A stretch of 64,000 nucleotides of DNA, taken from Bacteroidota bacterium (GTDB lineage: Bacteria; Bacteroidota; Bacteroidia; Chitinophagales; Chitinophagaceae). The stretch covers positions 124,001 to 188,000 of the forward strand of contig CANGDH010000002.1 of assembly GCA_947452555.1 (NCBI GenBank), written 5' to 3'. The stretch's first letter is position 1; every line of letters starts with the position of its first letter. This document shows positions 33,368 through 42,799 of the stretch, piece after piece. The notes below the pieces were generated by a model. The model was not told the origin of the DNA and ran no database searches. It saw nothing but the letters and a program-made list of their open reading frames with translations. Made by a program: the position numbers and the translations under genes.

Positions 33368-34996
33368 TTATTTTTTAGCTGGCAAAGTAGGGTAGGTAAT
33401 TCCTAATTGCTCTAAATAAGTACCATACTTAGTTGGATCATAATAAAATTTCTCTAACAAAGGACGATAGGTATTTTGGATCTCTTTATTCAAATGAATT
33501 GCTGGAGGATCTTTTGCTGTAATAAATGGAATGTATTTAACATCCTTAGTTTGTACGTTCGTAAAATAAGCTTTTGCGTCAGTTACTAATTTAGGATTGG
33601 TAAATAAATCTAACAAAGTCATTGCAGTAGCTTCTGCGCCTGCTAAAGAACCTTTGTGTGCGATAGGAGTAGCCATAGCAATCGCATCTGCCCAATGGTG
33701 TCCCTTTGTTCCAGGAATATTAGCAGGGTATCTTAAAACGATAGTTGGAAGGTTCCATGAGATATCAGCAATGTCGTCCGAACCACCACCCCAAGAAAAT
33801 GCCACAGAACCTTTTAATGTATCAATGTCTTTCTTCAAACCGTCAATAGGCACTCCTTGTTGGTCTTTCTTAGGCGCTTCTACTAATTCTTGTACCCCTT
33901 TTGCTAAAGCATTATCCTTATCATCCCATTTAGGCATACCCACTTTTTTAATATTCGCATACATTGCTTCTGCCAATGGCTTATTGAAATGCCCAGGCCA
34001 AGCAGTACCTAGCATTTGATGTGTTACTGTTGTACCCGTCATCATAGCAGCACCTTCTGCGATTTTAATACCAGCCTCATAATTTGCTTTGATATCTTCA
34101 TAAGTACGCTCTCTAAAATAATACCAAACACTAGCTTTAGAAGGCACCACATTTGGCTGATCACCGCCGTCAACAATTACATAGTGTGAACGGTTAGTAG
34201 GCTTTAAATGCTCTCTTTTAAAATTCCAACCCACATCCATTAACTCAACGGCATCTAAGGCACTCTTTGCTCTCCAAGGAGCACCAGCAGCGTGTGCAGC
34301 GTCTCCTGTGAAATCAAAACGAACACTCACTAAACCATTGCCTCCGTTATCTCCATAACTAGACGTAAAATCACCACTAACATGGGTAAAAATACAAGCA
34401 TCTACATTTTTGAAATAACCGTCTCTAATATACCAAGCTTTTGTACCCACTAATTCTTCAGCTACCCCTGGCCATATTACAATCGTACCCGGAATATGCT
34501 CTTTTTCCATCATTTCTTTCATTGCAATAGCTGCATAAATTATAACAGCTTGTCCAGAATTATGTCCTTCACCATGACCTGGTGCCCCTTCCACAATTGG
34601 GTCTTTATAAGCAACTCCTGGTTTCTGAGAAGCTTTTGGAATACAGTCAATATCACTACCTAATGCAATCACTGGAGAACCTGAACCCCATTTAGCCATC
34701 CAGGCAGTGGGAACATTCGAAATCCCCTTCTCAACTGTAAAACCATTTTTAGTCAAGGTATTGGTTAAATAAGTAAACGTTTCTTTTTCCTGAAAGCCTA
34801 ATTCCGAATAACTAAAAATTTGGTCCACCATTACTTGAACGTCTTTGGCGTGGCCAGCTACTGCAGTCATTAACTGCTGTTTCATATTCGCAATATCCTT
34901 TTCGGTATATTTTTTTTGTGCCCTTGCATGCAAGCAAAAAGACAAAATAAAAACAGGAATTAAAAAGCCTTTTAGGGCATTCGAAACATATTTCAT
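33368..34996 (-). CDS. exported M20 amidohydrolase, AbgB-like
   Basis: 542 residues. Signal peptide at about 1-26 (FLIPVFILSFCLHARAQ). The M20D peptidase domain has ELGFQEKETFTYL, ALGSDIDCIPKASQ, the metal region GHGEGHNSGQAVI, a Glu in WPGVAEELVGTKAWY, and a dimerisation insert (about 230-350) with FTGDAAHAAGAPW. The overall length and HVSGDFTSSYGDN segment resemble p-aminobenzoyl-glutamate hydrolase subunit B. In AbgB-like proteins the metal loop usually reads GHGCGHN; here the Cys is Glu. Substrate is probably an amide-linked amino acid conjugate. Confidence 0.88.
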   Translation of the reverse strand: MKYVSNALKGFLIPVFILSFCLHARAQKKYTEKDIANMKQQLMTAVAGHAKDVQVMVDQIFSYSELGFQEKETFTYLTNTLTKNGFTVEKGISNVPTAWMAKWGSGSPVIALGSDIDCIPKASQKPGVAYKDPIVEGAPGHGEGHNSGQAVIIYAAIAMKEMMEKEHIPGTIVIWPGVAEELVGTKAWYIRDGYFKNVDACIFTHVSGDFTSSYGDNGGNGLVSVRFDFTGDAAHAAGAPWRAKSALDAVELMDVGWNFKREHLKPTNRSHYVIVDGGDQPNVVPSKASVWYYFRERTYEDIKANYEAGIKIAEGAAMMTGTTVTHQMLGTAWPGHFNKPLAEAMYANIKKVGMPKWDDKDNALAKGVQELVEAPKKDQQGVPIDGLKKDIDTLKGSVAFSWGGGSDDIADISWNLPTIVLRYPANIPGTKGHHWADAIAMATPIAHKGSLAGAEATAMTLLDLFTNPKLVTDAKAYFTNVQTKDVKYIPFITAKDPPAIHLNKEIQNTYRPLLEKFYYDPTKYGTYLEQLGITYPTLPAKK

Positions 34997-35153
34997 ATTA
35001 AAAGTATTTAGGTCTTAAGTTACGAAAAAAAGAGTAACAAAATTTAGGATTTATTTAAAGTGTTTTTAATCCGTTCGACCGAATTCTAGAAAAATTATTA
35101 CTTAGCGTACAAATACGTAAAAAAAGCATTTAGTTTTTCATGATTTTGTGAAT

Positions 35154-35705
35154 ATGCAATATTATATAGCCAACAAAAATCGAATAGTCAAGTCTTTATT
35201 GTTTGTTTTAATAATTGTCGCAAGTCATTATAAGCTTATGGCTCAAGGAATAGACCTCCAGTGTAATAATTTATTAGGAGGTAATTATAAAAATGAATCC
35301 ATTATGATAGACTTTAGTGTTGGAGAGCAAATTTCAATTCCAACATTGTTCCATAATTCAAGCTTTATAATTAGTAGTGGTTTTTTGCAAAATAAGAATA
35401 GTGATATAAGCACTTATAAAACACTAGATAGCTTTTTATTGAAACTCACTATGGGCCCCAATCCCACTAATAACTATTTTACTATTTCAATACATCAGCT
35501 AGGAATTACCGTAGTTCAAATTTGCATATTAGATATGCAAGGAAATATACTGCATCAATTACAAGCGCCCTCTTCGGGATTAAATTTTAAGAAAAGAATT
35601 GACATGACAATGCAAAAAGAAGGAGTGTATTTAATTCAAATACAATTTTTAATTGATGGCATATTCCCTAAAACAAGGACCTATAAAATTTTTAAATCAA
35701 CGTAG
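35154..35705 (+). CDS. small secreted protein with T9SS type A sorting domain
   Basis: 183 residues. Signal peptide at about 1-30 (LLFVLIIVASHYKLMAQG), a short body (VGEQISIPTLFHNSSFIISSGFLQ) typical of small Bacteroidota surface proteins, and a C-terminal domain of about 80 residues starting TMGPNPTNNYFTISI and ending KEGVYLIQIQF..KTYKIFKS-like, the Por/T9SS type A tail that directs passage through the type IX secretion system. The ATG at 35154 is preferred to the GTG at 35148. It lies 34 bp before another secreted protein gene, probably one transcript. Confidence 0.78.
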   Translation: MQYYIANKNRIVKSLLFVLIIVASHYKLMAQGIDLQCNNLLGGNYKNESIMIDFSVGEQISIPTLFHNSSFIISSGFLQNKNSDISTYKTLDSFLLKLTMGPNPTNNYFTISIHQLGITVVQICILDMQGNILHQLQAPSSGLNFKKRIDMTMQKEGVYLIQIQFLIDGIFPKTRTYKIFKST

Positions 35706-35739
35706 TGATTTTTAAAAAATATAAAACACAATATTAAAA

Positions 35740-36942
35740 ATGAAAAAAATTAGTATCCTACTATGCTGTACTTTATCTGTTTTAGCTACTATAGCGCAAA
35801 CTCAAAATAGTAATAAGAGTATTCACTTTCAAGGAGTTGCCAGAAATGCCAACGGGCTTATCATGGCAGATAAAAAAATAAATCTAAGACTGAGTATTAT
35901 TAAGGATTCTAGCAAGGAGGATATCGCGTATCAAGAAATAAAATCAATAACCACCAATGTATTAGGATTATTTTTTGTAGAGATTGGATTACAAGAAGAA
36001 AATAAAGTAATTAATAGTGCAGCTTTTAGCAATATCAATTGGAGCGAACAACCTTATTATTTAAAAATAGAAATAGACATAAATAATGATTTAAATTTTA
36101 TCCCTATGGGAATTCATAAATTATCAAGTGCGCCTTATGCTTTTTATGCAGACAATGTACTTGCTGGTCACATTAATGGGATCGTAAATATTACGCAGGG
36201 AGGGACTGGCGTTAACAATATTAAAGATTTTAAGACTTTATTATTGATTGATAAAATTAATAATACACCCGATAGCCTTAAGCCCATAACCAAATCTGTC
36301 TTATCACTTATTGGTGAGAAATTAAATAAAACAGATACCAGCTCGCTTAGTAATCGCATCAACACAAAATTGAATAAATCTGATACCCTTTCTCTTAGCA
36401 ATCGAATCAGTCAAAAAAGGGGAATTGAAGATTTAAATAGTGAATCAATTACTAATGCACTTGGCTTTACTCCCTCCCGTTCAGAATTTGGTAGCTTTTA
36501 TGACACTAGCAGGCAAACAGGACCCATCAATACAGCTATCCCCATAAATTGGAATTTCACTTTGGTTGCCAATAATTCGAATATCACCAATAATACAGGC
36601 CTATTGCCCACTAGGATTACAATAACCCATCAAGGAGTATATAAGTTGACTTATAATTTACAATTTATAAAGTCGGATGCAGGTAACGATGAAGTAAGCA
36701 TTTGGGTAAGGCGTAATGGCGCTGCCTATTTATTCACGAATAGTAATTATGCAATTCAGGGTGGGGCCATAAAAAATCATATAAGCGCTTCCTACTATAT
36801 CGAGTTGGGTGAAAAGGATTATGTTGAAATATTTTTCAACATAAAAAATTTAAACACTGCCTTGGTATACAGTGCTAGTCAATCCAACCCTTCAAGACCT
36901 GCTACACCCTGTGCCTTGGTTAGTATCGAAAGGGTGGATTAG
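35740..36942 (+). CDS. exported C1q-like surface protein with tail-fibre-like repeats
   Basis: 400 residues. Signal peptide at 1-19 (LLCCTLSVLATIAQ). The N-terminal domain (about 26-150: FQGVARNANGLIMADKKINLRL, LSSAPYAFYAD) is a beta-rich module common in Bacteroidota surface proteins. A middle segment has NITQGGTGVNN and two copies of LNK(T/S)DT.SLSNRI, like phage tail-fibre linkers. The C-terminal part (about 245-400), with WNFTLVANNSNI, GVYKLTYNLQFI and VSIWVRRNGAAY, resembles a C1q/TNF jelly roll, usually a trimeric binding head. No sorting tail is seen, so how it is held at the surface is unclear. Confidence 0.65.
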   Translation: MKKISILLCCTLSVLATIAQTQNSNKSIHFQGVARNANGLIMADKKINLRLSIIKDSSKEDIAYQEIKSITTNVLGLFFVEIGLQEENKVINSAAFSNINWSEQPYYLKIEIDINNDLNFIPMGIHKLSSAPYAFYADNVLAGHINGIVNITQGGTGVNNIKDFKTLLLIDKINNTPDSLKPITKSVLSLIGEKLNKTDTSSLSNRINTKLNKSDTLSLSNRISQKRGIEDLNSESITNALGFTPSRSEFGSFYDTSRQTGPINTAIPINWNFTLVANNSNITNNTGLLPTRITITHQGVYKLTYNLQFIKSDAGNDEVSIWVRRNGAAYLFTNSNYAIQGGAIKNHISASYYIELGEKDYVEIFFNIKNLNTALVYSASQSNPSRPATPCALVSIERVD

Positions 36943-37027
36943 TTTTTATAAAAACATAGCCACTTGTCAATTAGAGTTTTTTAAATAAGAGATGCATGTT
37001 AACTTTAAGGATAATAAATTATAAACT

Positions 37028-39712
37028 ATGCGTCATTTAATTAGTGCTGTATGTTTTGTTATATTATGTTCGTTTCAAACCAACGCACAATATATAACAA
37101 GCCCTAAATCACATTTCGGTTTTAACATTGGAGACAATTATCATTTAGCCACCTTTACGCAAACCGAAGCGTATTTGAAAAAAATAGCTGCCGAGTCTGA
37201 TAAAGTAAAGCTTGTTAGTATTGGGAAAACAGAAGAAGGTCGCAATCACTATATGATGATTGTATCTGACCCTAGCAATCTAAAAAGATTAGCACATTAT
37301 AAAGAGATATCTCAAAAATTAGCAAGAGCAGAGGATTTAAATGAAGCAGACGCAGCACAATTAGCAAAAGACGGAAAAGCTATAGTGTGGATAGATGGCG
37401 GATTACACGCTACCGAAGTAGTAGGTATACATCAATGGATAGAGTCAATGTATCAGATCATTACACGCAATGACGAAGAGACAAAACGAATTTTAAAGTC
37501 TACCATTATTTTATTTGTACATGCTAATCCTGATGGGCAAGAATTAGTTTCTAATTGGTATATGCGTAATGCAGATACTTTAAAAAGAAGTACCAGTTTA
37601 GTTCCAAGATTATATCAAAAATATATTGGGCATGACAATAACCGGGATTTCTTTATGACAAATATGTCGGAGTCAAGGAATATGAGTCGTCAACAATATA
37701 TTGAGTGGATGCCACAAGTTCTTTATAATCACCACCAAACTGGCCCTCCAGGTTCTGTAGTTGCAGGCCCTCCTTACAGAGACCCATTCAATTATGTTTA
37801 TAGCCCATTATTGGTTACAGGTATTGATGCGCTTGGCGCTGCTATGAGCAGCCGATTGAATGCAGAAAACAAGCCGGGATATACCATGAAAGGCGGTTCA
37901 GTTTATTCAACTTGGTGGAATGGTGGTTTAAGAACAACCGCTTACTATCATAATATTATTGGATTATTGACTGAGATTATTGGAAATCCAACACCAATGA
38001 CAATTCCTGTAACACCAGGAAGATTGATCCCCAATAGCGCAACGCCGTTTCCTATTGAGCCTCAGAAATGGTATTTCAAGAACTCAATTGACTATTCTAT
38101 CTCTTTAAACTATGCAGTATTAAACTACGCTTCAAGATATAAGGATGAATTATTAATGAATATTTACAAAATGGGAAGGCAGTCCATTGATGCAGGTAAT
38201 AAAGATACTTGGACCCTAAATCCAAAAAAATCAGACTTATTAACGGATTACATGAAGGCAGAGAAAAGAGATATCAAACAAGATTCAATTGCTTTGCCAT
38301 TATATAATAAGGTATATAAAAATGCAGGATTGAGAGATCCAAGAGGATTTATTATCACAGCAAGCCAAACTAATACTGCCATTGACTTTATTAATATTTT
38401 AATTAACAGCGGTATCAAAGTACAACGTGCCACTGCAGATTTTAAAGTTGCAGATAAAAATTATCCTGCAGGATCTTATATAGTTAAAACAAATCAAGCA
38501 TTTAGACCACATGTAATAGATATGTTTGAGCCACAAGACCATCCTAATGACTTTTTATATCCAGGCGGACCTCCTGTGAGACCATATGATGCAGCAGGCT
38601 GGACACCCGCATTTACAATGGGTATTCAGTTTGATAGAATCTTAGACGATTTTTCAGGACCATTTGAAACCATTGCTTATGGAACAATTCAAAAAGCAAC
38701 AGGAAAATTAATTGCCGCAAATACAAAGCAGGCTTATACGATTAGTACAAAAGAGAATGATGCATTCACTGCAGTAAATAGTTTATTACATGCAGGTGTA
38801 GAAGTTTTAAAAAACAAAGATGTATTTGTAATACCTATTAATACAAATAGTACCGCGGTTGTTCAAAAAGCAATTAGTGAAGACGGTGTAATTGTAAGTG
38901 AAATTGCAAGTATTCCAGCGGATGCTCAAAAAATTACTGCTTTACGTATTGGCTTATGGGATAAATATGGTGGATCCATTTCTTCAGGATGGGTAAGATG
39001 GATTTTAGAAAAACATAATTTTAATTTCACGCCTATTTATGTAAAAGAAATTAACGAAGGGAATTTAAATGCAAAATATGATGCAATCGTATTTGTAGAG
39101 GGTGCTATCCCTTCATTACAAGCAGAAGCACCAAGCCCTTACGAAGAGAAAGAACCTAGTTTAGACGAGATCCCTGCAGCATTTCACAAAATGGTAGGTA
39201 AAATAACAGCAGAGCAAAGTATCCCTGCAATTAAAGCTTTCTTAGAAAATGGTGGATCTGTAATTACAATTGGCTCTAGTGCCAACCTTGCTTATCATTT
39301 AAAATTACCAGTTAAAAGTGCTTTAGTAGAAATGGTAGCAGGTAAAGAAAAAGCATTGCCAGGTGAGAAATTTTATATTCCAGGTAGCGTTATGCAAATG
39401 ACAGTGGCTACAGAAGATGCAGCCAACTGGGGCATGCAAGCAAAGGCTGACGTATATTTTAGTGCAAGTCCTGTATTTAAATTACAAGCTGATGCCATTG
39501 CGAATAAACAAGTAACTCCTTTGGGCTGGTATGCTAGTGCAAGTACATTAAGAAGTGGCTGGGCATTTGGTCAAGCCTATTTACAAGACGGCGTAGCTGC
39601 TTACAAAGCAAAAGTGGGTAATGGAAATTTATTTGTGTTCGGCCCAGAAATTACTTTCAGAGGACAAACACATAGTACTTATAAAATGTTATTTAATCAG
39701 TTGTATAAATAA
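37028..39712 (+). CDS. exported M14 family zinc carboxypeptidase
   Basis: 894 residues. Signal peptide at about 1-20 (LISAVCFVILCSFQTNAQ). The M14 domain (about 45-380) has GKTEEGRNHYMMI, the zinc pair HxxE in DGGLHATEVVG (His about 127, Glu 130), FVHANPDGQE and the third-ligand region MPQVLYNHHQTGPPG. The C-terminal part (about 430-890) contains a class I glutamine amidotransferase-like fold (IGLWDKYGGSISSGWVRWILEKH, DAIVFVEGAIPS) of the kind fused to these large carboxypeptidases. It would cleave C-terminal residues of peptides in the periplasm. A strong terminator follows. Confidence 0.9.
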   Translation: MRHLISAVCFVILCSFQTNAQYITSPKSHFGFNIGDNYHLATFTQTEAYLKKIAAESDKVKLVSIGKTEEGRNHYMMIVSDPSNLKRLAHYKEISQKLARAEDLNEADAAQLAKDGKAIVWIDGGLHATEVVGIHQWIESMYQIITRNDEETKRILKSTIILFVHANPDGQELVSNWYMRNADTLKRSTSLVPRLYQKYIGHDNNRDFFMTNMSESRNMSRQQYIEWMPQVLYNHHQTGPPGSVVAGPPYRDPFNYVYSPLLVTGIDALGAAMSSRLNAENKPGYTMKGGSVYSTWWNGGLRTTAYYHNIIGLLTEIIGNPTPMTIPVTPGRLIPNSATPFPIEPQKWYFKNSIDYSISLNYAVLNYASRYKDELLMNIYKMGRQSIDAGNKDTWTLNPKKSDLLTDYMKAEKRDIKQDSIALPLYNKVYKNAGLRDPRGFIITASQTNTAIDFINILINSGIKVQRATADFKVADKNYPAGSYIVKTNQAFRPHVIDMFEPQDHPNDFLYPGGPPVRPYDAAGWTPAFTMGIQFDRILDDFSGPFETIAYGTIQKATGKLIAANTKQAYTISTKENDAFTAVNSLLHAGVEVLKNKDVFVIPINTNSTAVVQKAISEDGVIVSEIASIPADAQKITALRIGLWDKYGGSISSGWVRWILEKHNFNFTPIYVKEINEGNLNAKYDAIVFVEGAIPSLQAEAPSPYEEKEPSLDEIPAAFHKMVGKITAEQSIPAIKAFLENGGSVITIGSSANLAYHLKLPVKSALVEMVAGKEKALPGEKFYIPGSVMQMTVATEDAANWGMQAKADVYFSASPVFKLQADAIANKQVTPLGWYASASTLRSGWAFGQAYLQDGVAAYKAKVGNGNLFVFGPEITFRGQTHSTYKMLFNQLYK

Positions 39713-39798
39713 TAATTTTGAAATAAGTATCGAGTACTTTTTAAAAGCTTAAATAAAATAGTAAGGAATAGTATTCGAGAAACTCCTTTCTGAAAATA

Positions 39799-39832
39799 AA
39801 AAGAGCCCGATAAATTATCGGGCTCTTTTTAT
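39799..39832. terminator. bidirectional rho-independent terminator
   Basis: AAGAGCCCGAT and ATCGGGCTCTT form a perfect 11-bp stem with a 5-nt loop. T-rich sequence follows on the plus strand and an A-rich flank gives T-rich sequence on the minus strand. It lies between the M14 gene and the convergent M20 gene. Confidence 0.88.
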
Positions 39833-39849
39833 TTTATATTGAGTAATCT

Positions 39850-41388
39850 TTATTTAGTCAGTGTCATGATAGAAGTAAATATTTGAATCCCTTCAAAAAA
39901 GTTTTTCAATTTTATATTTTCATTTTCTGCATGTTGATTATTGTCGTGATTTGCAATAGGAACAGTGATAGGAGCGGTATTTAGTTCTTGCTCAAATACA
40001 AATAATGGTAAACTGCCGCCTACAGTAGGAAGTAGTACTGGATTGGATCCTAGGCCTAACTGCATGACTTTTGCGATACGTTTTGCAAATGGATTGTCCA
40101 TGGAGGTTTTTTGTGCATTGTAGCTATTGTCGTCTACTACCACCATACAAATTTTGTTATTTTGTTTTCTTTGTTCGTCAGTGGGTTCTTTGTTTGTCAC
40201 AAAAAATCCCTGTGCTTTAATATGATTAATGACTTTTTCTTGTTGACGCCTCCAGTCATTTCCTTTCACTAATCTTAGGTCAATAGAAGCAATGGCTTTT
40301 GTTGGGATAACATTAGCAGAATATTTTCCAACACCCGCGCTTTGTATTCCATTCACATTTAAGGAAGGAAATTGTAACGCATCATTTAATGGAATATTTC
40401 TTTCCGTTGCTAAAACCCCTAATTCGTTTTTTAATTGCGCATCTACACTTGGAATATTCGCCAATGCTTCTTTTTCTGAAATAGTCAAAGGAGTGACGTC
40501 GTCATAAAAGCCAGCAACGGTTACTTCTCCTTTTTCATTTTTCATACTCGCTAATAATCTAGCTAGTTCCATGGCAGGATTCAACACCCAATTCCCATAA
40601 TGACCAGAATGCAAAGGACGCTTAGGACCAAATACGGTAATCTCCATATGCGTATCCCCACGAACCCCATATACTATCTGTTTTTTACCAGACTGATGTA
40701 CGGGTCCGTCACATATCACCCAGATATCACTTGCTAACAATGATTTATGATTTTTTAAAAGTGCAGATAAATGAGGCGAGCCTGCTTCTTCTTCTCCTTC
40801 AAAGAAAAACTTGATATTTATAGTTGGCTTGATATGCAGTTGCACTAAAGTGGCATAGGCATTAATAATGGCCATCACTCCAGCTTTATCGTCTGAAGCT
40901 CCTCGACCATAGATACGAGATTGTAAATCAAATCCTAATTCTTTGGTTGGCCAGCTTAAAGGCAATCCGCCGTCACTTATTAAATTGGAATATAAGCTTG
41001 GCTTAAATGGATGCAAGCCTTTAGCCCACTTTGAACTGTCTACTGGTTGACCATCATAGTGTGCATAAAAAATCACTGTCTCAGTAACACCAGGAGTAAT
41101 TACTTCACCATACACCACTGGTGGCGTTTGTGTGTTGTCGTCCCTAAGTAATTGTACTTTTTGGATGCCCTTGGACTGCATATAATTAGCGATCCAATTA
41201 GCGTTATGCTCAATACCAACAGGATCTGCAGCAATATTTGGTATTGCTAATAACTCCTTAAATGATTCCATTATTTGAAATTCATTCTGTTGGATATTAT
41301 TTTTTATTTGAATTGACTGACTGGTTTGTGCATTGGAAATAGTACCCGTCATCAAGAAAAATAAGACCCCGATATTTTTATACTTCAT
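39850..41388 (-). CDS. exported M20 family dipeptidase
   Basis: 512 residues with a signal peptide (NIGVLFFLMTGTISNAQ). All M20 ligands are present: FYAHYDGQPVDSSKW (His and catalytic Asp), GRGASDDKAGVMA (bridging Asp), FFEGEEEAGSP (Glu-Glu), WVICDGPVH (Asp) and the C-terminal NHDNNQHAENEN His. The order and the VRGDTHMEITVFGPKRPLHSG insert match CNDP/PepV-like dipeptidases. It follows the Tat-exported M24 peptidase gene by 5 bp, so the two are cotranscribed and probably process the same peptides outside the cytosol. Confidence 0.92.
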   Translation of the reverse strand: MKYKNIGVLFFLMTGTISNAQTSQSIQIKNNIQQNEFQIMESFKELLAIPNIAADPVGIEHNANWIANYMQSKGIQKVQLLRDDNTQTPPVVYGEVITPGVTETVIFYAHYDGQPVDSSKWAKGLHPFKPSLYSNLISDGGLPLSWPTKELGFDLQSRIYGRGASDDKAGVMAIINAYATLVQLHIKPTINIKFFFEGEEEAGSPHLSALLKNHKSLLASDIWVICDGPVHQSGKKQIVYGVRGDTHMEITVFGPKRPLHSGHYGNWVLNPAMELARLLASMKNEKGEVTVAGFYDDVTPLTISEKEALANIPSVDAQLKNELGVLATERNIPLNDALQFPSLNVNGIQSAGVGKYSANVIPTKAIASIDLRLVKGNDWRRQQEKVINHIKAQGFFVTNKEPTDEQRKQNNKICMVVVDDNSYNAQKTSMDNPFAKRIAKVMQLGLGSNPVLLPTVGGSLPLFVFEQELNTAPITVPIANHDNNQHAENENIKLKNFFEGIQIFTSIMTLTK

Positions 41389-41393
41389 AATTA

Positions 41394-42686
41394 TTAACCA
41401 AATGGTTGTTCAATTGATGGACTTAATTTAGAGAAAAAGTGAGGACCGTCTTCGCCTATGTACAAGCAGTCTTCTAGTCTAATACCAAATTCACCTGGTA
41501 TTGAAATAGTAGGTTCATCACTAAAGCACATACCCACAGCAATTGGCGTTTTGTTGCCTTTTACAAAATTGGTCCATTCATGACCTTCCATACCTATTCC
41601 GTGTCCTGTTCTATGTGGCAAGCCTGGTAATTTATATCCTTTATTAAAACCATGATTTTCAATAACCGCTCTTGCAGCTGCATCAACTACTTCACATACT
41701 GCACCAATTTTGATCGCATCAAAAGCCGCGTTTTGTGCTTGTTGCTCCAAATTCCAAACATCGATTTGTCTTTGTGTTGGTTTACCAACTACAATAGTTC
41801 TTGTAATGTCAGAAGCGTAGCCTTCACAACTTGTTCCACCATCCACCATCACCACATCACCTTCTAAAATGGTTTGAGGCACTATGCTTCCATGAGGTAA
41901 AGCAGAATACTTACCTACTTGTACAGATGCACCACCATTAAATCCTAGTTTTCTAAAGGCAGCAGAAATATTATTACTTAATTCAGTTTGAGACATTCCA
42001 GGACGGATAGTAGTAAAAGCAGCTTTATACGCTTCAATAGTGACGTCATTTGCCTTTTGCATTAACGCAATCTCTGCTTTTGTTTTAAACATTCTACATC
42101 CTGCAGTAATTGGAGTTGCGTCCACCACTTCAAATCCAGTTGCTAATTTTTTTACGCCATCTGCAATGAAAAAGCGAACTCTTTCTTCCATTCCAATTCT
42201 CTTATACTTTACACCCTTGTCTTTTATTGTACCAAATATAACTGCATATGGACTCTCATGCTCTTCCCAACAACGCACTTCATTTCCAAACACAGGATTA
42301 ATTAATTCCATCGCTCTGTCTTCTTCAAACTTAGGACAGATATAGGTAATAGACCCCTTTGCAGGAATCACTATTCCAAAAGTTCTCTCACTTTGACCCC
42401 AATGCATTCCTGTAAAATAAGTACAAGAAACAGTGCCTTCTAAAAAGATAGCATCAATTTTATGTTGGTCCATTAACTGCTGTGCTTTAACAATACGCTG
42501 CTTGCGTTCTTCCACCGTGATAGGTAGTACACCGTCAGTCATTGGTTGTAAACGAGCAATGGAACTAGGTAAGTCCATATCTAAATGGTTACTATTTACA
42601 TTGTTGCCGAAAATTTGATTACTAAATGTCATTGCTCCTGCAGATAGTGCAGCCATGCTTAAAAAAGACCTTCTGTTTTGTGCCAT
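41394..42686 (-). CDS. M24 family Xaa-Pro aminopeptidase-like protein with Tat signal
   Basis: 430 residues. The N-terminus MAQNRRSFLSMAALSAGAM is a twin-arginine signal. A creatinase-type N-domain (about 50-190) is followed by the pita-bread M24 fold with the five metal ligands visible: Asp in VMVDGGTS, Asp in GYASDITRTI, His in HRTGHGIGM, Glu in DEPTISIPGEFG and Glu in RLEDCLYIG. It would remove N-terminal residues ahead of proline or cleave X-Pro dipeptides. It is first in a two-gene operon with the M20 dipeptidase and diverges from the DUF5916 gene. Confidence 0.92.
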   Translation of the reverse strand: MAQNRRSFLSMAALSAGAMTFSNQIFGNNVNSNHLDMDLPSSIARLQPMTDGVLPITVEERKQRIVKAQQLMDQHKIDAIFLEGTVSCTYFTGMHWGQSERTFGIVIPAKGSITYICPKFEEDRAMELINPVFGNEVRCWEEHESPYAVIFGTIKDKGVKYKRIGMEERVRFFIADGVKKLATGFEVVDATPITAGCRMFKTKAEIALMQKANDVTIEAYKAAFTTIRPGMSQTELSNNISAAFRKLGFNGGASVQVGKYSALPHGSIVPQTILEGDVVMVDGGTSCEGYASDITRTIVVGKPTQRQIDVWNLEQQAQNAAFDAIKIGAVCEVVDAAARAVIENHGFNKGYKLPGLPHRTGHGIGMEGHEWTNFVKGNKTPIAVGMCFSDEPTISIPGEFGIRLEDCLYIGEDGPHFFSKLSPSIEQPFG

Positions 42687-42799
42687 TAGATTTTTCGTTG
42701 GTGTATTATAAAGGTATAAATAATTTAATTAGGTTGAAAAACTTTAAATTTAAACTTCGATATCCATTTTGCTATTGCTTACCACGAAAAACTACTAAG

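Noticed and set aside
35740..36942. Phage tail-fibre gene or prophage remnant
   Set aside because: The linkers resemble tail fibres, but the protein has a signal peptide and there are no phage genes around.
42626..42799. N-terminal extension of the DUF5916 gene
   Set aside because: The extra 58 codons overlap the divergent M24 gene and have no signal-like or conserved pattern; the TTG at 42800 gives a proper signal peptide.
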